Made by a program: the position numbers and the translations under genes
Notes under the pieces: model-generated
Told to the model about the DNA's origin: nothing
Database searches by the model: none
What the model saw: the letters and a program-made list of their open reading frames with translations, nothing else
Origin: Chrysomallon squamiferum
Lineage: Eukaryota; Mollusca; Gastropoda; Neomphalida; Peltospiridae
Direction: 5' to 3'
Assembly: GCA_012295275.1 (NCBI GenBank)
Contig: CM022665.1
Location: forward strand, 18,638,650 to 18,702,649
DNA length: 64,000 nucleotides
In this document: positions 27,752-40,094 of the stretch, piece by piece
How the letters are laid out: every line of letters begins with the position of its first letter
Numbering within the stretch: position 1 is the stretch's first letter

Positions 27752-30515
27752 GTAATAATGCTGATGATAATGATGATGTTGAAAAAGTTGAAAATTCAGT
27801 CCACTACATATCAGTACTAATACTGGCTGAACCTCTTAAATCCAGCATTTCACAGTCTGTCAGTTCCAATGGTTTAGCATGAATCTGCTGCCATCAGTTT
27901 ACTGATCAACCAATATGGCAGCACAGTTAGTTTTATGAAACAAAAAACAACATGAAACAACAAAAACCTGCTTTGAAAGCAATCATCGTATTATTTCCTT
28001 TTTTAAACTTTGGCAAGACTGTTTTTACACAGGGTCTTCCCTTAAGGGTCACTTTCTGTGAGATGGCACTGGGGAGGTCTCAGTGTTGCTGGATTTAAGA
28101 GGTTCAGTCTGTATAATAAAATGATGTTGTTATTACAGAATGAAGAGAGTACAAACTCAGATGAACACATTGCAGAATTAAACCATTTAGAAAAACAAAA
28201 GGAGGTAAATTAAAAGTTTAATTTCTTATAAAATAACAACAAAACAAATTTAAATTAAATTAATGTCATAGTTGTTATTTTTTAAGGCATTCACCAGCAT
28301 ATTGCTGAGTTAAAGTATCTTCTGTATCTTCTTGAGATATTTAGGTTGGATTGGGTAATTAGAACAGAGAATTTCTCATTTTTTTAAGTTTAAGTGTATG
28401 TAAGAGAAAATATTTTAGTACCTGCTTAGCAAATTAATTAAAATTTAATAATACTAAATAGCGTTGTCTAATAATTTAAAATATGATAACGCTGAAAATG
28501 TTTAATTTTGTAAATTTGTAAATAAATCGAGAATTACTTTTTCTCATATTTTAATATATTAAATTTTAAATACAAAAATTTTGAAATTAAAATTTTGATA
28601 CTAAATGCACAACAATTTTATAAATTTTTCTTTGTCTCCTGCTTCTTCTTAGTATTATTGTTATCATTATCATCATCATTATTATTGTTATTATTATTAA
28701 ACTTTTGTTTGCTAGTCAAAAAAACATTCACAAATGAGTAAAAAAGACAAACAGATGGAGAGAACTGTTGCTCAAAATGAGGACTTGGTTAACAACCTCA
28801 ACAAGCGAACGTCCTCAACATTAGACAGGGCAAAGACGAACAACAACAAACTGCAGGAATCAATAACAAATGAGAAACAAGACAAGAAATACAAGACAAC
28901 AGCTAAAGAGAAAAGGTAAATGGTTATTTATTTTTGAATGACAGCAAACTGTAGAAGTATGTTTTTACTGAGATGTTGTTAATCATTAATTCATTTAGCT
29001 ACATCGCTTCACATTGTGATAGTCATTGTAAACTATGTTCATTTTGTGTTCATTTTAATTATTTTTTAGAAAATGTTCTTGCATGCAGTGTGTGTCTGTA
29101 GGCACCACTGATGAGTATCATTATTTGATACAATTAATTCAAAATATTGAAAGTTCTGAAATGGTGTCCCCTTTCATGATTTAAAAAAAAATCAGTTGCA
29201 TTTATGACAGTTACTGTTAACTCATACACATATACATAAATATATTTTTTCATTTTCTTTTCTTTCTTTGTTTTTGTAGAGGGTTTTTTCCATAATCTTT
29301 TTTTTTTTTTTTTTTTTTTTTTACTATTATTATTATTATTATATTTTTTTTTTTTTTTTATTTAGCTAGTAAAATGAATTTCAGAAATTTTTTTAAAATT
29401 ATTATGTTTTTTTGAGAGATTTAATCATATTTGTTGTTTTTTTGTTTTACATATCAACAGTCAGAAACAAAGAAACATTAAATATTATGATTGGCGGAAA
29501 CAGAGAGCTGAAGAATTGGAACAAAGATTGTCAAAAGCTTACAAACAGTGTTACATAAATCCACCATTATCTAGAGGTAAATAGAAATGTTCCAAAATCA
29601 TATTAATATATATATAAAATATATATATAGACAACTGAAATTCAAAGTTTAATAACTAATAAATTTCAATAAATTTGTCATTGTTCTTAAATGAAGAAGG
29701 TTTGAATAGATATTCCTACTTTTCTTCATTTAAAAATGACAAAATGTATTTGTACGTATTGTTTTCTTAAATGATGTTTTACTAAAATTATGATCTTTAA
29801 ATAAATATATATATATGATTTTCAGAAATACAGTTCAGTAATACAACAATTAAGAATACTTGGAAATACTGCTACTTGTGTTACCATAATATTTGTTTTC
29901 ATTGTTTTCAATAAGATTTTTAAATAATCAGTTAAAAGATAATAACTTTAAAACCAGTTCTCATATATTTTAAAATTGTTATAACTTTTTGTACCTCTTT
30001 AAACAAAATCATTAAATAAAATTCCACAAATCACAAATCACAAAGTAATATTTGTTATACTATTGTCTTTTTTAACTAAAGATAATTAATTAAAATTGAA
30101 ATTTTAGAAAAGTATCATTTAAGAAAACAAAAAGTTTCAACAAATTGCGTCATTTTTAAATGAAGAAAGTAGCAATAATCTATTCAAACTTTCTTCATTT
30201 AAAGAATGTGAAAGAAATTTATTGAAATTTATGAATTATCGAACTTTGAATTTCAGTTGTTTCTCTATATTTTTTATTTTATTTTTGCCAGGTTCCAGTA
30301 GAGGTAAACGTTCTAACTCCCCCAGTAGTTCTCCCTCCAGACCACCAACTACTCAGTCTTACCACTCAATGCCTGCCTCCCTGCCTCACTATGCTGAAAG
30401 TACACATTCCCATCGGATGAGAGCTGCCAGTGCTAACCCTGCCTCATACACCACAATCATGACTCGACATGGGCTGTGCAGAATGCGACTACAACCTGAT
30501 CCAGTCGGCCAGTGA
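11257..30515 (+). CDS. Inversin-like ankyrin-repeat protein, 14 firm exons
   Basis: Fourteen exons (11257-11447, 12555-12771, 15929-16184, 16595-16831, 17723-17797, 18931-19129, 22060-22193, 22729-22895, 25011-25872, 26379-26434, 28139-28204, 28716-28915, 29461-29576, 30292-30515) join in one frame of 3000 bases with matching phases at all 13 introns. The product is 999 residues, plus 12 if the exon at 6087 belongs. About 15 ankyrin repeats fill residues 1-520, with typical TPLHxAA and GADV/GADI motifs. A basic IQ-like segment (AASIIQRNYKLKREL), a long polar charged tail, a basic helix (YYDWRKQRAEELEQRL) and a Ser/Pro-rich end follow. This layout resembles inversin/nephrocystin-2-like scaffold proteins, some of which act at the base of cilia. 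Orthology to a named gene is not proven, so no symbol is given. The N-terminus is uncertain. Confidence 0.85.
12555..12771 (+). CDS. Ankyrin gene, exon 2
   Basis: The acceptor is TTTCAG and the donor GGG|GTAAAG. The exon encodes the end of repeat 2, a degenerate repeat 3 (TIIHRASSVRDIKYLKSIF) and repeat 4 (AVMLACQNGNIEHLKLL). It ends on a whole codon. Confidence 0.88.
13697..13710. promoter_or_regulatory. RFX X-box-like motif
   Basis: GTTGTCATGGAGAC fits RYYNYY-N2-RRNRAC at every fixed position. This is the site bound by RFX factors that drive ciliary genes. It is intronic, and matches to so degenerate a motif can arise by chance. Confidence 0.35.
15737..15924. repeat. ATT/TTA triplet array abutting a splice acceptor
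   Basis: About 190 bases of imperfect ATT triplets with scattered ATC and ACT variants end four bases before the acceptor AG of ankyrin exon 3. The array replaces the usual pyrimidine-rich tract. Confidence 0.93.
15929..16184 (+). CDS. Ankyrin gene, exon 3
   Basis: The acceptor is TTTCCAG and the donor ACAG|GTGTGT. The exon encodes ATVSAVDKCG, repeat 5 (RTALHHCVENANTDCADFLL), repeat 6 (LTPLHMSAITGNEALLHLLL) and the start of repeat 7 (HTVVHWAT). It ends one base into a codon. Confidence 0.92.
16526..16574. repeat. AAT/ATA triplet array close to a splice acceptor
   Basis: About 16 AAT/ATA triplets end roughly 20 bases before the acceptor of exon 4. GAA and CAG/CAA-type triplet patches precede it (16393-16510). 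Confidence 0.93.
16595..16831 (+). CDS. Ankyrin gene, exon 4
   Basis: The acceptor is CTTACAG and the donor TCAG|GTAAAT. The exon completes repeat 7 (VSGQTEILDLLIEHGADVSV), then encodes repeat 8, which has a longer loop than usual (MSGRRSRTPTDSSRG inserted), and the start of repeat 9 (RQPLLWAASS). Both borders are phase 1. Confidence 0.92.
17723..17797 (+). CDS. Ankyrin gene, exon 5
   Basis: A 75-base exon with acceptor TTTACAG and donor ACTG|GTGTGT. It encodes GNVEACQTLVAAGADIEA and KDKDGLT, the second half of repeat 9. Both borders are phase 1, so skipping it would keep the frame. Confidence 0.9.
18931..19129 (+). CDS. Ankyrin gene, exon 6
   Basis: The acceptor is TTTCCAG and the donor ATC|GTAAGT. 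The exon encodes repeat 10 (ALHCAASRGHTAVIEELV) and repeat 11 (CTPLLYAITLGNIECVKMLI), ending two bases into a codon. Confidence 0.92.
19540..20260. repeat. 20-bp minisatellite in an ankyrin-gene intron
   Basis: About thirty copies of a unit close to TTCACTAAAGACAAACATAC run in tandem. In the centre two variants alternate (ACATACTTCACTAAAG and AACTTAGTTCACTAAAG), giving a higher-order unit of about 40 bases. Copies at the edges are more decayed, which suggests that expansion happened in the middle. Confidence 0.93.
20502..20579. repeat. (TC)n-(AC)n microsatellite
   Basis: A short TC run passes into about 26 AC units. Simple sequence within the same intron. Confidence 0.93.
22060..22193 (+). 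CDS. Ankyrin gene, exon 7, with GC donor
   Basis: The acceptor is ATTACAG. The exon encodes repeat 12 (PAHCAAIQGSQETLVLLQ) and repeat 13 up to FPIHEAALGGHE. The only donor that keeps the frame is GAAG|GCAAGT, a GC rather than GT 5' splice site. It rejoins as GHE-G-IVKFF, the expected ankyrin sequence. Confidence 0.88.
22729..22895 (+). CDS. Ankyrin gene, exon 8
   Basis: The acceptor is GTTTCAG and the donor AAG|GTGAGA. The exon encodes the end of repeat 13 (IVKFFLGLRNRSEVVHL), then repeat 14 (RNCLHIAALTDNLTLCQLLL) up to DINAIMRSK. It ends on a whole codon. Confidence 0.92.
23862..23903. repeat. GT microsatellite
   Basis: About 20 GT units in an intron, with a decayed CA-rich stretch following near 23990-24070. 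Confidence 0.9.
25011..25872 (+). CDS. Ankyrin gene, exon 9: last repeat, IQ-like segment and polar tail
   Basis: The largest exon (862 bases), with acceptor TTTTCAG and donor GCAA|GTGAGA. It opens with a final ankyrin unit (GKYYTAVDIANLKGHRETEQ), then an IQ-like segment (AASIIQRNYKLKREL) and a basic run (RRRSAKGRRRSQR). About 130 mostly polar residues follow, rich in Ser, Glu, Lys, Gln and Asn and probably disordered. The exon closes with a second basic helical stretch (RRDLAMEVQASVRRFEVERQ) that also looks IQ-like. It ends one base into a codon. Confidence 0.9.
26379..26434 (+). CDS. Ankyrin gene, exon 10
   Basis: A 56-base exon with acceptor TTATAG and donor GAG|GTAACA. It encodes SQTQSCTDTEHNTVSNDTE, polar and acidic. 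The phase fits on both sides. Confidence 0.75.
27712..27751. repeat. AAT triplet repeat
   Basis: About 13 AAT units, followed by a mixed GATGAT patch. Confidence 0.9.
27827..28107. mobile_element. Short inverted-repeat element (MITE), Tigger-like ends
   Basis: The sequence CTGAACCTCTTAAATCCAGC and one further base at 27827-27847 recurs as its exact reverse complement at 28087-28107, giving a 281-base unit with perfect 21-base ends. The end sequence (GAACCTCTnnAATCC) resembles pogo/Tigger terminal repeats. The interior has no open frame, as expected for a non-autonomous element. It ends 31 bases before ankyrin exon 11, so it lies in the acceptor-proximal intron. Confidence 0.72.
28139..28204 (+). 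CDS. Ankyrin gene, exon 11
   Basis: A 66-base exon with acceptor ATTACAG and donor GAG|GTAAAT, in phase 0 on both sides. It encodes NEESTNSDEHIAELNHLEKQ and KE, an acidic-to-helical segment. It can be skipped without a frame change. Confidence 0.75.
28716..28915 (+). CDS. Ankyrin gene, exon 12
   Basis: The acceptor is TTGCTAG and the donor AAAG|GTAAAT. The exon encodes a lysine-rich polar segment (SKKHSQMSKKDKQMERTVAQ, then a run ending KTTAKEK), likely helical or disordered, and ends two bases into a codon. Confidence 0.8.
29461..29576 (+). CDS. Ankyrin gene, exon 13
   Basis: The acceptor is CAACAG and the donor AGAG|GTAAAT. The exon encodes a charged helix (IKYYDWRKQRAEELEQRLSK) with coiled-coil-like spacing, then CYINPPLSR. 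It ends one base into a codon. Confidence 0.83.
29631..30260. mobile_element. Foldback element with ~115-bp inverted repeats
   Basis: The left arm (29631-29745, beginning ACAACTGAAATTCAAAGTTT) is repeated in reverse complement as the right arm (30141-30260, ending AACTTTGAATTTCAGTTGT). Identity is roughly 80-85 per cent by eye. Each arm also contains its own small palindrome, TTAAATGAAGAA facing TTCTTCATTTAA. The middle is AT-rich and non-coding. This is the form of a long-TIR MITE or foldback transposon, and it fills most of the last intron, ending 31 bases before the final exon. Confidence 0.8.
30292..30515 (+). CDS. Ankyrin gene, last coding exon
   Basis: The acceptor is TTTGCCAG and the stop is TGA at 30513-30515. 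The exon encodes a basic Ser/Pro-rich C-terminus (GSSRGKRSNSPSSSPSRPP, then a His/Tyr/Ser stretch) ending TRHGLCRMRLQPDPVGQ. No domain is recognised. It closes the frame that runs through all upstream exons. Confidence 0.88.
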
Positions 30516-30859
30516 ATCAGACAAACTGTTTGTTATAAATATTATGTAGGAGATTCATTAAATATCATGCTTCAACATAGACAGTACGGTTGCTAAAATA
30601 CAGTAGTGAAAGAAACATTTTGTTATACAAAATTACATAGGGAGTTAATTAAACATGTGAATATATTTCCTACAATACAGTGGTAAAATAGTCTGTTATT
30701 AAAAAATTTACTTACCGGATCAATGTCATCCTTTTATGCAGAAAATATAGTTACTGTAATTATACAGTTATATAATAGAAACTTTATTATAAAAAAATAC
30801 ACATAAGATGTATTAATTACCATAATTTAACATACAAGATGTGAGTGAACAGTTGATTA

Positions 30860-30878
30860 AATAAACTGTTACAATAAA
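30860..30878 (+). promoter_or_regulatory. Candidate polyadenylation signals of the ankyrin gene
   Basis: Two AATAAA hexamers (30860-30865 and 30873-30878) lie about 350 bases after the stop codon and are the first such pair downstream. The region is AT-rich, so AATAAA is expected by chance and the assignment is tentative. Confidence 0.35.
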
Positions 30879-31533
30879 AATTACATAGATAAATAACATA
30901 CTTTTACATAGAAAATGATTTTAAACATGAGAAAAGATCTGTCCGGAATCATAATAAAGCTTCACATTTCTTAACAGCCAGCCATGTTAGATAAACATCA
31001 ACATAGTTATATACATGATTTAAAAATGTTTGTTAAGTTCTGTGTGCTCTTTTAAATTAGGCACTACACAGCATGCTTGCCATAGTGTTTATTAAATCAT
31101 TTCTTTTTAAATTAGCATTCTCAGAAAGATGGACGATATTTTTAAAAGTTAACGTACAAATAATTCTGTGGTTTTGCTTTTAATTACATAGTCTAATGTG
31201 TCTGGAAGTTTAAAATAGAATTTTTGATTAGAAAAAAAGAATAGCTTTTAATATATTTCCATTTATTTTCTGGTTTGAAATTAGAATATAACTGAGCAGG
31301 AGAGTTATTTCATTCATTTTATGGTCTACTTTTGGACATTACTGTTTAACATGATTAACTATTTCTGACTCACTGACAAGAGAGTTCAAATTATTCACTT
31401 GAGAAAAAGAGCATGACTGTCAGTCATTTAATATGACCATATAGTTAAATGAAAATTCAAGATGGCTTATTACAAGACCAATAATGACATAAAGTCATTA
31501 TCAGAGATAGATCTATTACGAAACTAATGAAGT

Positions 31534-31733
31534 TAAGCTTCAGGGCTCCTAATTCATGAGGAGCCTCACAAGCAACTTTAGTCCACATTGTACAACATTT
31601 TAAAACAGATAAAAGATTTTTTTTAAATTATGGTGATCTGTCATGTGGAACAAACCACTGAAGAAGACCACAGTGGTTACTCAGACCTTGTTGCTGCTCA
31701 TGAAGGGCCCCCACAAAAGTTCAAGCTTTAGCA
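31534..31733. repeat. Short foldback repeat, possible MITE
   Basis: A segment with AAGCTTCAGGGCTCC and TTCATGAGGAGC (31536-31564) is matched in reverse complement by a segment with GCTGCTCATGAAGGGCCCCC and CAAGCTT (31697-31729). The left arm also holds a perfect 7-base hairpin (GGCTCCT/AGGAGCC). The length suits a small MITE, but the arms are imperfect and no target duplication was found. Confidence 0.4.
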
Positions 31734-32684
31734 CTGTGCAAATGTGTGTCTGCCAGTGGTCAGTATACAGTAATAATAATAAAAAAGTATGATTAGAGTG
31801 TTTGTACAATAAAAAAAGTTGTGCAAATTTTAATTATGTAAAAATGAGCAACAAGGTTGGGAGGGAAAGCAAACAAACAACAACCAACCAACATACAAAA
31901 AACTAAAATTTTTAATCTTTTATAAAGATTAAAAACTTAATTTCAGAAGTGATTGGGCAATGAAAAAGTGCCAATTATCAGAAGTTAAAAACGTTATCAC
32001 TTCTGTTAAAAGTCTGTTATCAGTAACAGACTGGATCAGTATCTCATTTATAAATTTTTTGTTTGCCTGTGATATTATGTTTATTTATTATGTTAGATAA
32101 GTTTTATAATTGTTACTTTTGTTAAATAAACATTCTAATAGATTTATAATCACTGACTTTTGTTTTTTTTTTTTACACACACACACACACACACTCACAC
32201 ACACACACACAAACACACTGCTACTAATTTATTTACTTATTTATTATTATTATTATTAATGTGTGTGTGTGTCTGCAAGAAAAACGAAAGGTGATAAACT
32301 AAAGCTATGCACCAATAACAACAAACAGAAAGAAGGAAAAACAATTTTATGTATCAGATATTTTCTTGATGATTTGTTTTCATTCATTCTTTCTTTTTTC
32401 TTTTTTTTTAAATTAATTATCATTTTATTATTATTTATAATTATTATTTTTAATTATTATTATTATTATTATTTTAATTGTAAGAAATAATTTACGATTG
32501 TCATGATTGTCCAGTGTTTGTTGTGTTAAATATTAACACCTACAAACACTAACAACATATCAGAAAATGTATTTACAGTCAGGACACTTTAATATTGCAG
32601 TGTTCACATAGGGAATTCACTGCCATATTGAACTAATCATGTAATGAAACAAATTCACAAATTCGTAGTAATCAACGACTAAAC

Positions 32685-34019
32685 CTAACAAGCTGATTTC
32701 AGAGATGGACAGGTATCGCCAATTGTGACATACATAGAGTCAAATTTAGGAACAGTCAGGTCTCGAGTTGTCTCAATGAGAAGACCTCTAAAATTTGACT
32801 CTAAACCAAATGATGGACTTTTCAAAGATTTCAGTGTTTCCATCCAACACGTGTTGGTATCGTACGAACAAGATGAGGTTACGACCTTTCCTCTGATTTT
32901 CTCCAATGATGTACCTTCCCTGTCCATTGCAGTGGTGACGGGATGCAAATCTTTCATCGGTGTACGTGAAAGCGGGGCGCTATGTGATGTTGTATGTCGG
33001 TGAATATCTCCTTGAGGAATGACCCACTTCAGTCCTATGCCATTGACTTTAGTTTTCCCAGTATGATATATCGGCTTTTTAAAAGGCATGCACAGAGAAT
33101 CAGCTTTGTTCTTAAACGACGAAGCAGACGCCGTAGTTCGTTTGCTATTAGCTGTTTCCGGAGTCTCCGATTTCTTTTGGTTCTGATTATTTACAGATTC
33201 TTCTTTTTTTTTCTCATCTGAACTGCTGCCAATATGTTCGGTCTTCTCAGACGCGTCTGTTTTCTTTTGATGTACTTTGCTACTCCAAGAAACGCGCATG
33301 CCTCGTCTTTGTTTAGAATTTGCTTCATTGCACCAGTTATTAGGTTTTTTAATAGGCTTTTCACCGTCAGGAAGCATAATTGTTTGGTATTCATGAATGG
33401 ATTTTGTTAAGGGCATCTCATTAGAACAATGGTTCTTACGCGGTTTTTCGTATTTGTTCACTGGCTGGAATATACCTTTCAGCTTCATCATCTTTACACT
33501 ACTTGTCGCTATCCACTTGTATCCCTGAGTGTCCAGTTTTGGAAAGCTTTCTTCCTCTTTTCGTTTTGTAATCTTTTCCACCATCACCACATTCGAGTCC
33601 TGTGTTTCTGACTGACCCTCTGACGTCTGGATTTCAGGAAGATACGAATCAGCATCGGCCGCCCAGCTTATCAGACGTTCTCGAGCATTCGTAGCCAAAT
33701 CCAAATCAACTGCTGTTTGTCTTCTAGACTGCTGATACTGTTTAGATTCTGAATCTTCTCCACTGTTAGTTAAATGAAAAATTTCTCTTCTTTCCTTATC
33801 CTTGTCATCACTGATGTTTGTGATCTCTTGCATATAAGATTTATTTAACTTGACACAAAGATTATTTTCGAGAAGATTCCTCTGCCAGTAATCACGAGGG
33901 TCGTGTCTCCTTTCTCTTCTCTTTTTACCACTTTTAGGAGCACCGTTTTCTCTTCCACAGAGCATTGTCCGCCGACGTCGATGTATCAGTTCTGGAATGG
34001 TTGTTTCCTTGAGTGACAT
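32685..34019 (-). CDS. Unrecognised single-exon gene, 444 residues, basic polar protein
   Basis: An uninterrupted frame of 444 codons runs on the - strand, far longer than chance in this AT-rich sequence, with GC and CpG content higher than its surroundings. The start ATG at 34017-34019 has A at -3 (AGGATGTC). The protein has basic clusters near the N-terminus (RRRR at 14-17, KKRRERR at 32-38) that could be a nuclear localisation signal. A less polar stretch DPRDYWQRNLLENNLCVKLN follows, then long Ser/Lys/Glu-rich segments typical of disorder. I see no signal peptide, membrane segment or named domain, and no transposase or reverse-transcriptase motifs. It is tail-to-tail with the ankyrin gene. 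It may be a real intronless gene of narrow distribution; function is unknown. Confidence 0.75.
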   Translation of the reverse strand: MSLKETTIPELIHRRRRTMLCGRENGAPKSGKKRRERRHDPRDYWQRNLLENNLCVKLNKSYMQEITNISDDKDKERREIFHLTNSGEDSESKQYQQSRRQTAVDLDLATNARERLISWAADADSYLPEIQTSEGQSETQDSNVVMVEKITKRKEEESFPKLDTQGYKWIATSSVKMMKLKGIFQPVNKYEKPRKNHCSNEMPLTKSIHEYQTIMLPDGEKPIKKPNNWCNEANSKQRRGMRVSWSSKVHQKKTDASEKTEHIGSSSDEKKKEESVNNQNQKKSETPETANSKRTTASASSFKNKADSLCMPFKKPIYHTGKTKVNGIGLKWVIPQGDIHRHTTSHSAPLSRTPMKDLHPVTTAMDREGTSLEKIRGKVVTSSCSYDTNTCWMETLKSLKSPSFGLESNFRGLLIETTRDLTVPKFDSMYVTIGDTCPSLKSAC

Positions 34020-34842
34020 CCTTATTAAATTTTCAAATTACTTCATGCAGTCTAAAATTCATAAAAAGTAAAATATAAAAAAACACATCCGCCTTTTGTG
34101 GTTGTAACAGTAAAGACGATAAAGGTGAAGGAAGACTAGTAACTAAAAATATTATGTTTATACTCTTTTCCTATCTTTTCTCTCTGTATATATACACATA
34201 TATATGAAAAATGTTACAAAATTCATAACAAAGCCGAGTTTCCACCTAATTACTTTTGCCAATAATTTAAAACCACTTATCTTTTTCAATATGTTTAATA
34301 TCTTCTTCTTAAACTCACGTGCATTTTGTTTTCTTTTTAAAACGGTTAAATGTTGAAGCTACGTATAACCAAGCAGCTAATGCTAATGATATTTGAAATA
34401 ATATACTACAAAGGTAAGGTGTGTATATGTATGTGTGTTTATCTGTGCCTAAAAATATGTGTATTTGCGTATCTGTGTATGAAAGGAGAAAAACTACTCT
34501 AACATACGTTTATATATATACTAAATATTCATCACAATACTTCCCTACATATTTTTGTAAAATCAATACTTGACATAAATGAAATGATCTTGTGACGAAA
34601 AAAGCGTTGCACAACTGAATGTTTATATAAACTTTTATCTAGAACACTACCTTGACAACAATCAAAAACAATACATATAAATAATCTCTGTTTGGCTCTT
34701 TGGTATAGTCTGTTAAACTTACCTGAGAATTCGAATACAAATCTATCTCACATAATTAAGAGACAAGTATATGTCTCGAATGTAGATGTGCATGTTACGG
34801 ATTATGCAGAAAAATTCGCCATTTTAACCACATGAACTTTGC
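34020..34842 (-). promoter_or_regulatory. Probable 5' flank of the single-exon gene
   Basis: Non-coding AT-rich sequence directly upstream of the - strand start codon. No convincing TATA box or initiator can be fixed, so the transcription start is unknown. Confidence 0.35.
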
Positions 34843-34892
34843 TAAGCAACGAGTCATGCATGCTAAGTACTTCAAGTACGGCTCGTTGCTTA
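34843..34892. promoter_or_regulatory. Inverted repeat TAAGCAACGAG...CTCGTTGCTTA with X-box half-sites
   Basis: Perfect 11-base arms are separated by 28 bases, in one of the more CpG-rich parts of the window. Each arm contains AGCAAC/GTTGCT, a half-site of the RFX X-box (RRNRAC). The repeat lies 0.8 kb upstream of the single-exon gene. The role is inferred from sequence pattern only. Confidence 0.4.
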
Positions 34893-39150
<4,258 letters not shown>

Positions 39151-39247
39151 TCAACAAAGAACTATACGCTTCCGGTTTGTACACATGCCGGCTTCCCTGG
39201 CTCTTTGCCAAAGTACGATTTCTATTTGGGAGCTGACGGACCGTTAA

Positions 39248-39301
39248 CCAATCGTATTACACGTGAGCCTGGAACGTGTTATGTTGAAAAGGGATAAAAA
39301 G
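39248..39301 (+). promoter_or_regulatory. Core promoter candidate of the third gene
   Basis: CCAAT (39248-39252), a CACGTG E-box (39260-39265) and ATAAAAAG (39294-39301, TATA-like) occur in this order and at usual spacing. They lie in a locally CpG-richer patch 0.5 kb upstream of the first coding exon. This predicts transcription starting around 39,325-39,335. Confidence 0.45.
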
Positions 39302-39803
39302 GTTTTTCATTAATCTGTAACAAGTATATTTAGTTGTTTCTTTTCATTATCACGAGAGACACTGTAATAGTTATGTACATACATATGGATTAAATGATAT
39401 GTAAATAAAAAATGAAGCGTGTCATCGTGTAGCATTACAGCTGACCGAATTTTTGTGTACAACCTCACACCCCTTCTGTAATTTGCAGTGTTCTACCATT
39501 CAATATAGACTACAACTACTGCTGGAACGGTGCAGTTTGTTATGGTGGAAGAAGTTGGGTTGTCATGATCAGAAGATGGCAAAACTATAAAAAAGAGCAA
39601 AATGATTTCAACTATTTATGTTTTGGCCATATTGTAAATGGAATGTTTTGGCTGCCCATGCAGGTTTTGTAGTTGATTTCTATTTTTATGGGCCGACTGT
39701 GACAATAGTGCGAGGGGAACTCGCCGGCGCTGTGACAGGAGTGAAAGAGGGGGAGTGGGTTGGAAAACGTTGTGTTTTAGAACCGAGAATCGGGACATTA
39801 CAC

Positions 39804-39887
39804 ATGACTTCCAAGGATATGCTTAAGTTTCTCACTCAAAAGCTCAAATCTCAGTCTATTAATGAAGTTCATCCATTCCACGATAAG
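39804..39887 (+). CDS. Third gene, first coding exon
   Basis: The ATG at 39804 starts MTSKDMLKFLTQKLKSQSIN and the exon ends EVHPFHDK before a strong donor AAG|GTGAGT at 39888. The frame is open upstream to an ATG at 39618 (MFWPYCKWNVLAAHAG). I prefer the later start because the upstream part reads like CpG-rich leader sequence, but an N-terminal extension of 62 residues cannot be excluded. The exon ends on a whole codon, matching the next exon at 47,766 across a 7.9-kb intron. I do not recognise the protein. The visible part is a short amphipathic N-terminus with no signal peptide. Confidence 0.6.
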
Positions 39888-40094
39888 GTGAGTGGAAAGA
39901 ATGTGACCTAAATACCCTATCATCAAATGAAATCTTCCATTTTCTACAACTAACGTTGACGAGTAGTTTTTTGTTCAAGAGTATGGCGATTTTCTTTTAA
40001 TGTTTTATGACAGAAAAGTTGCTAATATTATGTAATCTTTAATATTTTCGATGCTGCCAGGCTTTCATTATATATTATAATTGGTGATATTGAT

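Larger units (their letters stand above)
30516..32684. other. Convergent intergenic region and 3' UTRs
   Basis: No coding sequence is seen between the two convergent genes. The stretch includes probable 3' UTR of the ankyrin gene, a foldback repeat (31534-31733), a CA tract near 32176-32217 and AT-rich triplet sequence near 32430-32475. Confidence 0.55.

Noticed and set aside
33191-33394. Short frames on both strands inside 32,725-33,611
   Set aside because: Overlapping shadows of the 444-codon - strand frame.
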